Shown here in pieces: positions 18,597 through 27,816 of a stretch of 64,000 bases of DNA (positions are counted from its first letter, which is position 1; every line of letters starts with the position of its first letter). The stretch covers positions 744,001 to 808,000 of the forward strand of contig CP150553.1 of assembly GCA_049487715.1 (NCBI GenBank), in the 5' to 3' direction. Below the pieces are notes generated by a model. That model ran no database searches. It worked only from the letters and a program-made list of their open reading frames with translations, and was not told the DNA's origin. Position numbers and translations under genes: made by a program. This DNA is from Pycnococcus provasolii. Taxonomy: Eukaryota > Chlorophyta > Pseudoscourfieldiophyceae > Pseudoscourfieldiales.

Positions 18597-19139
18597 CAAG
18601 ACCGATGGGAGAGCTTGCAACTCTTGACCACCTCGCCGAGCCGAGAAATCGAATGAGGTATGAGCGAGAGCTGTGGTGTTCAGGTGCAATGTGGCACTGT
18701 GTTACAGCAATGAGCAAGCGCAGGCAAAACGCGCACTCCTAAAAGTGGTTACAAGGTGGTAAGGAGGCCTGGAGGCAGTTGGGCACCTCCGTCCGGGACC
18801 GGGACCGGGACCCCCAGGCAAATAAATCTCCGCCTCAAATCTCCAAAACAGGTTTCCAGCCACACCCGAAGGCCCCCCCCCCCCCCCCCAGGGGCCTGGC
18901 CGCGCGTTCGAAGGTTGTCTTGCACGCCAGCCAGTCATCACTCACTCACTCACTGCACTCACTTCACTCAACTCACATCCACGCAATACGTGCGCACGCG
19001 CACACTTGCACTTGTAGCAGACAGAACCTCTTCTTCCTCTGCGCCTCTCGTTTCTTTGCTTGTCTCAGCTCAGCTTGCAGTCGGCCTCTCAGCATTCTAT
19101 TCTCGTCACATCAGCTCCTTAACTATCACCACCACCATC

Positions 19140-20918
19140 ATGTGCAAGGGCGACACCACCACCTCGGCAGCAGTTGCTCACGGTTTCTCCGTGGAGTCCT
19201 TCTTGAGCAAGAGTCCTCCGGGTGTTCCAGACACTCCCATGGAGGAGGTGGCTGAAAGCCTTCGCGCAGCCTTGTCTTCAGACGACATATCAGTGATGAA
19301 GTCGCACATCAGCGAGGCTTTGCGTGTCGTCGCCGGCCTGGACCCGTACATGGCTGCCATGAGCACTCCTCCAAGTAAGGCTGTGTCCGATCTAGTCCAG
19401 AAAAGCGAACAGCACGACTGGGACGGCGCCTATGCGAATAAAAAAACCCAATTTAAACTCAAAAGGGAAATGTGCGCCGGCTCGCTCGAAGGCGCGTTCG
19501 TGCGCATGCTCGCCGCAGTCACGCACGCGCGCGATGTGCTTGAAATTGGAATGTTCACCGCCACAACCACGCTCGCGATCGCCGAAGTCATGCCGCCGGA
19601 CGGACACATCACCGCGCTCGAAATGGAGCCGTACTTAGTCGAGACCTTCGCGAAACCCGCGTTCGCCAGCGTGGGACGCGAGCACATGCTCGACGTCAAG
19701 CTAGGACCCGCCATGGAAGGACTCAAAGCGCTCGCGAACGAACACGCGCAGTTTGACTTGATCTTCATTGATGCAGACAAGCCGGGATACGAGTCCTATC
19801 TAGACACCATCCTCGAAAGCAACATGCTCGCGCCGCAGGGAATGGTCGTCGCCGACAACACGCTCTTCAAGTCCAAGACGTACCCGCTCGAGGCGAACTA
19901 CGGAGGCATGGACGAAAACACGCGTGCGATGCACACCTTCAACCGACGCGTGCTGAACGATCCTACGCTCGAGGTGGTCATGCTGCCCCTGCGCGACGGT
20001 GTCAGCCTGATTCGACGAAAGGCGCCGAGCGAACTTCCCTCCAATCTGCAGCTGACAGGAGCGCACGTCGACACGACGGACGACGTCTTTCGAGGAGTTC
20101 CGCGCACACCAGAAGCGCAGGCCATTCAAACGACGCCTGTGCCATGCCTGCTCGATCGCCTGCGCCTGCGCGGGCAGGTCGCCATGGTCACGGGCGGTGG
20201 TCAGGGCATTGGACGGGCGTTTGCGCACGCACTTGCCGAGGCTGGTGCGCGCGTTTCCGTCGTGGACATCGATCAATCTAAGGCGAACGCCGTCGCCAGC
20301 GAGCTTGTCGCCAAAGGCGCCAAGGCAATCGCGCTTGCCGCAGATGTCAGCAGCGAGAAAGACTGCCACCGCATGGTGGACGAGACGGTTGCGCAGCTCG
20401 GAGGATTGAACATCGCATGCAACAACGCGGGCATCAACCGCAACAGCGCGGCGGAAGAGACGACCATGAAGGACTGGGACGACACGTTCAACATCAACAC
20501 GCGCGGCGTCTTCATGGGATGCCAGGCGCAGGCCAAGTACATGTTCGCGAACGGTGGAGGACGCATCGTCAATACCGCGTCGATGGCTACACTGCTCGTG
20601 CCGCATCCACAGAAGCAGGCTGCGTACAACTGCTCGAAGGCGGCTGTGGTGAAGATGACCGAGACGCTCGCTTGCGAGTGGGCTGACCGCAACGTGCAGG
20701 TGAACTGCATATCTCCCGGCATCGTGAATACAGCACTCATTCGCGAGAGCCCCGCTCTCGCGCCTCTCGTCAATCAGTGGCTGGACCAAATCCCGATGGG
20801 TCGACTTGCCGAGGTGGCTGATCTGCAGCTCGCATTTTTGCTTTTATGCAGCCAGCACGCCAATCCTTACATGACTGGTCACAACCTCGTTGTGGAGGGG
20901 GCGCAGAGCCTGTGGTAA
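19140..20918 (+). CDS. mysB: MysB-like O-methyltransferase fused to a short-chain dehydrogenase
   Basis: 592 residues. Residues about 20-300 are a class I O-methyltransferase of the MysB/caffeoyl-CoA OMT type, with SAM motif I (VLEIGMFTATTTLAIAE, about 131-147) and the FDLIFIDADKPGYESY block. MysB methylates the MysA product to 4-deoxygadusol. Residues about 340-592 are a classical SDR: TGGGQGIGRA cofactor motif near 350-358, NNAG, a Ser in NTASMA, and catalytic Tyr496/Lys500 in YNCSK, so it is predicted active. The Asp after the second beta strand (VVDID) favours NAD(H). The OMT-SDR fusion is not part of the bacterial pathway. It recalls, in layout only, the methyltransferase-oxidoreductase of fish gadusol synthesis. 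The ATG lies in CATCATG context after a CACT-rich leader. Confidence 0.92.
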   Translation: MCKGDTTTSAAVAHGFSVESFLSKSPPGVPDTPMEEVAESLRAALSSDDISVMKSHISEALRVVAGLDPYMAAMSTPPSKAVSDLVQKSEQHDWDGAYANKKTQFKLKREMCAGSLEGAFVRMLAAVTHARDVLEIGMFTATTTLAIAEVMPPDGHITALEMEPYLVETFAKPAFASVGREHMLDVKLGPAMEGLKALANEHAQFDLIFIDADKPGYESYLDTILESNMLAPQGMVVADNTLFKSKTYPLEANYGGMDENTRAMHTFNRRVLNDPTLEVVMLPLRDGVSLIRRKAPSELPSNLQLTGAHVDTTDDVFRGVPRTPEAQAIQTTPVPCLLDRLRLRGQVAMVTGGGQGIGRAFAHALAEAGARVSVVDIDQSKANAVASELVAKGAKAIALAADVSSEKDCHRMVDETVAQLGGLNIACNNAGINRNSAAEETTMKDWDDTFNINTRGVFMGCQAQAKYMFANGGGRIVNTASMATLLVPHPQKQAAYNCSKAAVVKMTETLACEWADRNVQVNCISPGIVNTALIRESPALAPLVNQWLDQIPMGRLAEVADLQLAFLLLCSQHANPYMTGHNLVVEGAQSLW

Positions 20919-21020
20919 TTTCGTGGGTCGGAATCAGAAAACAATCTCATTCATCCATTCCTTAAATTCTTTTAGTAAGCAACGACACAATAATTATATT
21001 ACATAAGGTAGGTTAGTCTA

Positions 21021-22670
21021 CTACACATCGCCCTCTTCGGCGTCGTCAGCAGTCATAGTGATGTTCGAGTACCTTGTTGTTGACGGTTTTGACGCCACCT
21101 TGATGCGCGCCATGTGCGGATGGAGGCATGAGGCAATGAATGTGGTCAGGAACCAGAACATCATGAACGTGACCGCCATGAGCAGAAGTGGCTTGGATCT
21201 GGAGCCAGTTTTAGAGACCGCAACTCGCGTCCATGGAGAGAGCATGACACCAAGCTTTCCAATCGCCGACGCAATGCCGAACGAGCTCGAGCGTACATCT
21301 GGCGCAAACAGGAGCGGGGCTGACGCGTAGATGACTGGCCAAGCGATATCGTAGAAAAACGTCCAAATCACATACGTGCAGAGCAGTGAGCCGAGACTGT
21401 GAAATGCGAAAGCGGCAGCCATGGCGGCAACAGATGCGCCACAAGCGCCGCACGCGGCTGTCAACAGCCGTGCATATCCAAAGCGAGGAACGAACGCGTA
21501 GGCGGTTGCAACGAACGCGACGATGCCCACTATGTTAGCCACCAGCAGCGAACCAAAGTTCTGCGCTCGCGACGCGCCAGCTGCTTTCGCAAGTTCAGGA
21601 AGCCACTGGTAAAGCCCGCTCGCGAGATTTGCAAAGAGCCAGAGCGCACACGTAAGCACTAAGACGCGATCGAAAGGCGGCAACATGCGATATGCAGTCG
21701 CCTGAGTAGTCTTTGACGACTCGCTGCTGTTGTCGCCTCCACGTCGAAGAGCTGCCGCTTGCGGCGGCGTTGCCTTGCCGTTCCACCTCGCGACTGCGGC
21801 GAGTGCCAGAGAGGCTTCTTGCGTGCGTCCCACCGCGACTAGAAATGCCGCGCTCTCTTCGGCAAGAAAGACCAGCGGCAGGAGAGAGAGCACTGCGGGC
21901 ATGCCAGCGAATAGAAACACGTACCTCCATCCGAACTGACTCAGCACCCACCCCATGGCGACCTCCATGACGACGCCCGTCTTGAACCACACCTGCATCA
22001 ACACTAAACACTCGTCGCGCTGCGCGGTGGGCAACCACTCAGTCAGCAGCGAGAACGCGACGGGAATCGATCCACCGACGGCGGCGCCTAGACCAAGCTG
22101 GCAGAAGAGCAGGCTGGTCAATGAGCGTGACGCGAACCCAATAACAGCCATGACGATGCCCACGGCCTGGCACGCCGCGAGCGTCCATCTCCGCCCGAAC
22201 CGGTCGGAAGCGATTCCAAATAACGCCGCGCCCAGGGCGGCCCCGACGCCTGCTAAGGACAATAACGCCGCCTCTCCCAAGGCGTTGATCTTAAAGGATT
22301 CGTGGAGCTGCGGCAGGCACAGCGGCATCATGAGCATGAGCGCGCCGTCCGCGCACCAGCAGAGTCCGCATACGGTAAAGTTGAAGAGCTGGTACCGGCC
22401 CCATCCCACTTGGTCGATTGCGCCTTGTACGAGAGCGACGACCGGTGACTCAGAGCTTGAGCTTGAACACGTTTGTGAGTTCGCCGAATTCTCAGGGACA
22501 GCCGCTGAGAGATGAGCAGGTGCGGTGCCCACAAGGAGAGCAGCGCTATCGTCAACGTCATCGTCGGCGGCCAAGTCGTCAGCGTGTGTCACAGTGGTTG
22601 TGCTGCGGCGCACCGTCACACCGGTCGTCGCGCCCGTGTTGTCGAGATTCGTCGCGCCGCTGACGGACAT
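21021..22670 (-). CDS. MFS transporter, SV2/SVOP- or SLC22-like
   Basis: 549 residues. A major facilitator with about twelve hydrophobic segments after a polar, Ser/Thr/Asp-rich N terminus of some 90 residues. The loop DRFGRRWTL between helices 2 and 3 and the EESAAFLVAVGR segment after helix 6 are typical of the SV2/SVOP and organic-ion branch. The tail is polar. It directly follows the MysB-SDR gene in convergent orientation (103 bp between stops) and shares its strand with the next SnoaL gene. By position it could move MAAs, their precursors or other metabolites across a membrane; this is inference only. Confidence 0.85.
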   Translation of the reverse strand: MSVSGATNLDNTGATTGVTVRRSTTTVTHADDLAADDDVDDSAALLVGTAPAHLSAAVPENSANSQTCSSSSSESPVVALVQGAIDQVGWGRYQLFNFTVCGLCWCADGALMLMMPLCLPQLHESFKINALGEAALLSLAGVGAALGAALFGIASDRFGRRWTLAACQAVGIVMAVIGFASRSLTSLLFCQLGLGAAVGGSIPVAFSLLTEWLPTAQRDECLVLMQVWFKTGVVMEVAMGWVLSQFGWRYVFLFAGMPAVLSLLPLVFLAEESAAFLVAVGRTQEASLALAAVARWNGKATPPQAAALRRGGDNSSESSKTTQATAYRMLPPFDRVLVLTCALWLFANLASGLYQWLPELAKAAGASRAQNFGSLLVANIVGIVAFVATAYAFVPRFGYARLLTAACGACGASVAAMAAAFAFHSLGSLLCTYVIWTFFYDIAWPVIYASAPLLFAPDVRSSSFGIASAIGKLGVMLSPWTRVAVSKTGSRSKPLLLMAVTFMMFWFLTTFIASCLHPHMARIKVASKPSTTRYSNITMTADDAEEGDV

Positions 22671-22906
22671 CTGCTTCGCTCGACAAGTTGGTGCCGGTGA
22701 ACTTGTGGCCCTAGAAGAAGGTGTCGGGAGCTGGCCAAAAGTCTCCCCTGCCCCTGGGTGGGGATCCCTCCTCGGTCCTTTTCGCGTCCACCTTCGTTCG
22801 GGATCCCGGGAGAACGACGTTTCACTGTTCGTGGTGTGTGTGAATGTGTGATGCGTGCAAACGAATGAATTACTGTAAATTGAATGAATTAACCTTAGAC
22901 TACGAA

Positions 22907-24043
22907 TTAATTGTTCGCAGGAGCAGGCTCCGCGGCAACGACGCGCCCTCTCTCTATTTGCTCAAGCACGGCAATTTCATCGTAAACAAAATAACCTTCC
23001 ACGATTTGATTCGTCTCCGCGTGAACATTGAGGTGCATCTCGCCCAACACCACGACGCGCGATCCGCTCGCATCGCCGAAACGCGACGACGTACCCTCAT
23101 GTTCACCAGCCATCGTCCAACGCACGGCAAGCCAGCTCCCGACCGCGGTGGGGCCATTGAGGCTGCACGCATTCGTTGCGAAGTCAATACGCCAGCGCGC
23201 GTTGGGAAACGCGGCGAACCAGCTTGCATAGTACTCCTCAAGATCTTCGTGGCCGACGAGCTCGCGTCCTGCTGGCGCTCTCACGAACGCGTGCTTGTGA
23301 AACAGGTTCGTGACAAGCTTAGAGGAGTCGGCCGTGCTGCCTGCATTCCACATTTCGTGCAGCTGAGCGCAAATGCGTGATGCACCACCGCCGCCGCCTT
23401 CATGCACGAGTCCGTCGATCGCAGTAGACACGCTACTGTCGTCAACCACGCGCGCGTACTCAGCTGCAAGCCACTGAACGAGTCGTTTCTGTGCCGGCTT
23501 CTGAGCTCGTTGGCGCGCTAGATCGTGCGGGTCGCATCCCAGCTGGACGGCGAGCGTGTAATTATCTCGCACGAGCCACTCCTCGACGATAACTTCGTTG
23601 TCGATGACGCAGTGCGCGATGGTGAGTATGCGCGCGCGCCGTCCTGTGGGTGGCCCGTGCTCCGTTGCGCCTTTATGCGTGAGTCTGCTTGAGATGAGGT
23701 GGCTTGAGTGGTACTTGTTGGAGCTATCGCGTCCCCACACCAAACCCAGCGGAAACAAAGTTCGGTCCGGAAACGCTTCCAGAGTAATGTTAGTCGCTTC
23801 CGTCACTTCCTCCGCGCCTTTTGTGATGTGTGCGATCGTGTACACGGGACACTCCTTAGAGTAGTAGTTGTGGCATAACGAAGTTTGCTTTTCTTCCCAG
23901 ATGGCGTACGTGATGGCGTCGATGTATCTGACTAAACTTCCGTTGAAGTTTGGGAATGACGCCGATTCTTCCTCTGGTGGTGAATGCTTGCTGCGCAGGT
24001 ACCCGCAGCTGCTTAGTGGTAAGGGCTGTGGTGAAGTTGTCAT
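22907..24043 (-). CDS. Tandem SnoaL/NTF2-like protein (A)
   Basis: 378 residues. Two NTF2-like alpha+beta domains of the SnoaL/ester cyclase kind, roughly residues 30-175 and 215-365. Seen in the first: Trp/Tyr-rich start, ITLEAFPDRTL, HSSHLISSRLTHKG, and IVEEWLVRDN. Seen in the second: LHEMWNAG, VGHEDLEEYYASWFAAFPNARW, and an EGYFVYDE ending. The pattern of aligned FPD/FPN and W-x-x-x-D elements matches the family. Such domains act as cyclases, isomerases or ligand-binding modules; the substrate cannot be told. No targeting signal is obvious. Divergent from a second tandem SnoaL gene 850 bp away. Confidence 0.8.
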   Translation of the reverse strand: MTTSPQPLPLSSCGYLRSKHSPPEEESASFPNFNGSLVRYIDAITYAIWEEKQTSLCHNYYSKECPVYTIAHITKGAEEVTEATNITLEAFPDRTLFPLGLVWGRDSSNKYHSSHLISSRLTHKGATEHGPPTGRRARILTIAHCVIDNEVIVEEWLVRDNYTLAVQLGCDPHDLARQRAQKPAQKRLVQWLAAEYARVVDDSSVSTAIDGLVHEGGGGGASRICAQLHEMWNAGSTADSSKLVTNLFHKHAFVRAPAGRELVGHEDLEEYYASWFAAFPNARWRIDFATNACSLNGPTAVGSWLAVRWTMAGEHEGTSSRFGDASGSRVVVLGEMHLNVHAETNQIVEGYFVYDEIAVLEQIERGRVVAAEPAPANN

Positions 24044-24893
24044 ATTGGATACTGGCCGAGCGTGACGCGTGCGACTGGCCGAGCACGTTCAGGTAAGCTG
24101 ACAGTGAATTGTGACGTTTCGCGACTCGGTGGTGACGTGCGTCTCCTCATAAAGAAAATAAGAAGGAGCTCAAGAACCGGTTCTAGAGTGCATCCCAATT
24201 TGCTGCGTGGTTTACTTTGTTTCGTCCTTTTTGTTCGATCGTTGACGGAGGTGCCACGTCGCGGGAAAATCTGGAACGAGATCTTTGCAATCTTTACCAC
24301 TACACCCGTCTGCCCATGGTGGGCCTCAATCTGTGCAATGTCAAATGTGCGATGTGAGACTTGCATCCCCACCTTGTGAGCTCACTTAAAGTTACCTTAA
24401 CTAACTTACCGGGCTCTCCGGTCCACCTACGATAAAGCCACAAGCCTAAAGCCCACAATGTTACAATGTATGTACCACGACTTGCAAGCTCCTAATAGGA
24501 AGTGGTATTGCACTATTGCATGCAAGCTCGTTCCAACTTCGAAGTCAAGTGTCAAGGCGGTGCAATTTACTGTACCATCCTACCGTAAAGGGTACTGTAA
24601 ACTTTACCGAGATGTGAAAAAATATCTTCCCCCTGCCCGACCATTTCCGACGCACCTCGAAGATTTGCCTCGACCTTTTTTTTTTAAAAGAACCCAACCG
24701 CGTTTGGTTTGATGCTCCAAACATCCATCAGTACACGTCACTCTTCCCTTGTTTTCTTGCCGCTTACAGTAAGTGTGTGCATCTCAACTTGTGCGCACTC
24801 ACTCGCCCACTCACGACTGCCTTGGCACTCACTCTGGCACCTAAGCACCTGCCTGACTTGACTTGTGTTAGCACACTCTACCCTCCGCAAACA
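24044..24893. promoter_or_regulatory. Divergent region between the two SnoaL-type genes
   Basis: About 850 bp without a supportable gene. Three TACTGTA/TACAGTA motifs lie at 24568, 24593 and 24765. The last overlaps a splice-donor-like CAGTAAGTG with no clear partner acceptor. CACT-rich sequence leads to the ATG at 24894. Confidence 0.55.
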
Positions 24894-26033
24894 ATGGCGA
24901 CATCTATGGCGGCCAGCGCACCCGCGCCTGAAGCTGACGCTCTCGGCAAGGCCCCTCCTCCTGCTTCTTTGGAAGATGTGCGCTCCTTGCGCGATTCCCT
25001 ATACGCTTCTTTGCAGTCCATGTGGCGTGCCTCCACAGATGAAGAGTCTCTCCAAATTGCAAAGAACTTTGTAGCCGAAGATGCTATTTTGGATATCTGC
25101 GCGCCCGTGGAACGACTCATAGGCGCACAGGCGTTCTTTCAAGGGTATGTGGCGCCCGTGCGTGCGGCTCTGCAGCCGCGCATTCAGCGCCGCGACGATA
25201 TCTTTGTAGGAGGAGTCACGCGCTCGAACGACCGCGAGCGCGACGATCCAAGCACGCGAGACGGCGTGTGGATTGCGTGCACAGGCCACTACATGGGCAA
25301 CTTCGAAGCTGCAGGCCTGTTCGGCGTGCCGCCCGCCGCGGACGGACGGCTCGTGCTGCTGCGATACGGAGAGTACTACCGCGTCGACGTCAACACGAAA
25401 AAGGTCGTGGAGGCGAAAATCATGGTCGACCTGCTTGACCTCGCGCTGAGAGCGGGGCACAGCATACCACTCCCACACCTGCTCGGGACGGAGTACATCT
25501 ACCCGCCGCCGGCGACGCACGACGGCGTTAAGCCGAACGGTGACGTGTCGCTGGGCGCCAAGAGCGCTGATCTCGTTGAGGCGATGCTCTTCGACCTGCA
25601 CGCCTTCGACCCGAACACGTTTCAGTCGAAGAACATGACGGGTAAGCAAGGCTACTGGCACGAGGACATGTTCTGGTACGGCCCGGCGGGTATCGGCGCG
25701 AACTTCACGTACCCAGGCTTCGACAAGCACCACCGCATCTCCTTCTTGACGGCATTTCCAGATCGCAAGGGAGGAAACCACTACTGCCGTATCGGAGACG
25801 GAGACTACGTCGCGTCGAGCGGCTGGCCGAGCATGACGATGACGCACGCTGGCGACTACCTGGGCGTGAAGGCGACGAATAAGGCGATGACGTGCCGTGT
25901 GATGGACTTGTGGAGATGCGAGGATGGGCAGATCATGGAGAACTGGGTGCTGCTCGATCTTGTGCATTTGTTTGGGCAAATGGGCGTGGACTTGATTGGC
26001 GGGATCAAGGCTGCCGACGCCGCGACGGCATAA
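24894..26033 (+). CDS. Tandem SnoaL/NTF2-like protein (B)
   Basis: 379 residues from the first in-frame ATG. Two SnoaL-like domains, about residues 30-190 and 215-370. The first has DAILDICAPVERLIGAQAFF and an IACTGHYMGNF strand. The second has YWHEDMFWYGPAGIGANFTYPG, FLTAFPDRKG, the MTHAGDYLGV strand and a DLWRCEDGQIMENWVLLD ending. These aromatic and Asp/His patterns are those of SnoaL-like polyketide cyclase and related bacterial NTF2-family proteins. The same two-domain layout as the neighbouring minus-strand gene suggests the two are diverged paralogues or subunits of one function. The reaction is unknown. Confidence 0.85.
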   Translation: MATSMAASAPAPEADALGKAPPPASLEDVRSLRDSLYASLQSMWRASTDEESLQIAKNFVAEDAILDICAPVERLIGAQAFFQGYVAPVRAALQPRIQRRDDIFVGGVTRSNDRERDDPSTRDGVWIACTGHYMGNFEAAGLFGVPPAADGRLVLLRYGEYYRVDVNTKKVVEAKIMVDLLDLALRAGHSIPLPHLLGTEYIYPPPATHDGVKPNGDVSLGAKSADLVEAMLFDLHAFDPNTFQSKNMTGKQGYWHEDMFWYGPAGIGANFTYPGFDKHHRISFLTAFPDRKGGNHYCRIGDGDYVASSGWPSMTMTHAGDYLGVKATNKAMTCRVMDLWRCEDGQIMENWVLLDLVHLFGQMGVDLIGGIKAADAATA

Positions 26034-26208
26034 GCAGAGCAGATATCTTGCTGTAGTAGCGAGAAGCATGAATGAGAAACAAGTTAAATCCGTATAATAA
26101 TATTTTTTTAAAAAAGAATCAAAGAATCGATGAATCAAAGAATTACCACTACCACTAGCTTATGTGAATTAATTCCCGCAGCACTCACCCAAGACCAAGG
26201 TCAAAGTT

Positions 26209-27816
26209 CTACGCCGTCAGCAGCGCCTTTCCGCCGGATACCTCGACGCACGTCGTCTTCGTGTAGCTGTAGAAGTCGACGTCGAACGCGCCTCCGGAAC
26301 GCTGGCCGTTTCCGCTCTCCTTCCATCCGCCAAAGGGCATGGACAGGTCGCGCGTCAGCCAGTTGTTGCACCACACGTAGCCTGCATTGACGGCAAGACA
26401 CACGCTGTGCGCCGCGTCGACGTTCTTGCTCCACACGGAGGCGGAGAGGCCAAGGCGGCCGGCATTCGCCACCTGCACCGCCTCCGCCGCGGACTTGACG
26501 GTGATTACCTTGACAACAGGTCCCTGCGCCTCGGCAAGAATCGCGTCCTTGTTTGCGTCCGCGGCGCTGAATCCACCGACAATCGTGGGAGCGAACCAGT
26601 TGCCACCCTCCTTCATTCCCGCGGGCGGTGGCGCACGCTTCGCACTTCCGACGAGCAGCTGGCCTCCCGCCGCCACGAGGCTGTCGACAGCCCCCTCCAT
26701 CAATTTGACTTGGCGGTCGTGCACGAGCGGTCCCACCTGCGTGTTGGTGTCGAGCGGGTTGCCTAGACTGAGCGCCTTCGTCGCCTCGACTAGCTTATTG
26801 GTGAACGTCTCCGCGATCGACTCGTGCAGGATGAGTCGTCCGAGGCTGTGTGCGCGCTGTCCGGCATCGCAGGTGAAGGCGGCGTTGATCACCACGGGAA
26901 GCAGCGCGTCCAAATCGGCGTCGTCGAGCACGACCATCGCGTGATTGTTCGCGAGGTCGAACTTGAGTTTCTTAAAGGTTGGCGCAGCGGTGGCGGCGAT
27001 GGCTGCGGCTGCTTGGGGTCCACCGACCATCGCGAGCGCGCCGATGTCGGGGTGCGCGGCGAGCGCCTGTCCAACGACCGCGCCTTCTCCGAAGACGACG
27101 TTGACGACACCTCGCGGAATGCCCGCGGCGTTGCACGCCTTGGCCAGCAGGTAGGTCGTGTACGGCGTGAAGCTGGGCGGCTTGACAATCACAGCGTTTC
27201 CCGCGACGAGCGCGGGCGCCATGCGCCACACCGCCTGGTGCAGAGGTCGGCTCCAGTGCGCAATGACGGCGACGACGCCGATGGGGTGTCGGCTGACGTA
27301 GTTCAGGAACGTTTTCGAGGGCGCCTCGCCAGGCCGACGCTCGAAGCTGGAGTCGGTTTCGTACACCGACGACTGTCCCGGCGCGTGCGACGCCGCCTCG
27401 GCGTGGTAGCGCAGGTTGCGCACCTGTCGCTTGAGATCGTCGCCGTTCGAGGACGCGAGCACTTTCCCCATGTCCATGGACTCCGCCTTGCTGAACACCT
27501 CCGCAGACTCAATGAGAACTTTGGCTAATTTCTTGACGATCTTGCGGCGTTCGAACACCGTCTTCTGCGCCCAGTCTTTCGAAGCAGCCACGGAGGAGGC
27601 AACCGCTTTCTCGACATCTTCGGCGGTGGAGAGCGCGACTTGGCATATTTCCTCACCGCTGGTTGGGTTCAGATTCACGGAGTACTTGTTTGAGGCGGAG
27701 GGAACGAACGCGCCGTCGATGAAGTTGTTGATGAGCGAGGGGGGGGAGGAGTCCACAACCTTTTCAATGGAAGGAGATAAGGTTCCAGAAGTGCCCATGT
27801 CCGCGCCTTTGCCCAT
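26209..27816 (-). CDS. Aldehyde dehydrogenase-fold protein lacking catalytic residues
   Basis: 535 residues, with full-length ALDH superfamily similarity: N-terminal domain, NAD-binding region (VIAHWSRPL, APALVAGNAVIVKPPS), GIPRGVVNVVFGEG, and the C-terminal PFGGWKESGNG. The key active-site positions are changed. The Asn of the usual PWNFP motif is Ser189, the general-base Glu of LELGGK is Asp287 in FDLANN, and the Cys nucleophile after GQ is Ala322 (GQRAH). A Cys lies five residues before the GQ pair but at the wrong place. The frame is intact and long, so it is conserved as a protein, yet ordinary aldehyde oxidation is not expected. It may bind cofactor or substrate, act in a complex, or catalyse something else. 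Convergent with SnoaL gene B. Confidence 0.88.
   Translation of the reverse strand: MGKGADMGTSGTLSPSIEKVVDSSPPSLINNFIDGAFVPSASNKYSVNLNPTSGEEICQVALSTAEDVEKAVASSVAASKDWAQKTVFERRKIVKKLAKVLIESAEVFSKAESMDMGKVLASSNGDDLKRQVRNLRYHAEAASHAPGQSSVYETDSSFERRPGEAPSKTFLNYVSRHPIGVVAVIAHWSRPLHQAVWRMAPALVAGNAVIVKPPSFTPYTTYLLAKACNAAGIPRGVVNVVFGEGAVVGQALAAHPDIGALAMVGGPQAAAAIAATAAPTFKKLKFDLANNHAMVVLDDADLDALLPVVINAAFTCDAGQRAHSLGRLILHESIAETFTNKLVEATKALSLGNPLDTNTQVGPLVHDRQVKLMEGAVDSLVAAGGQLLVGSAKRAPPPAGMKEGGNWFAPTIVGGFSAADANKDAILAEAQGPVVKVITVKSAAEAVQVANAGRLGLSASVWSKNVDAAHSVCLAVNAGYVWCNNWLTRDLSMPFGGWKESGNGQRSGGAFDVDFYSYTKTTCVEVSGGKALLTA

Larger units (their letters stand above)
17555..19139. promoter_or_regulatory. 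Shared 1.6-kb region between divergent MysA and MysB-SDR genes
   Basis: Holds two tandem-repeat blocks (17762-17840 and 17881-17920), a GAAGGC microsatellite (about 18012-18033), a possible leader intron of the plus-strand gene (18382-18596), a run of 17 C (18873-18889) and CACT/CACTC repeats near 18945-18975. The open frame that runs upstream of the MysB-SDR ATG has no ATG and is low complexity, so it is treated as leader. No separate gene is supported. Confidence 0.6.

Noticed and set aside
18756-19139. N-terminal extension of the MysB-SDR protein
   Set aside because: In frame but without an ATG, made of Pro and CACT-derived repeats; treated as leader.
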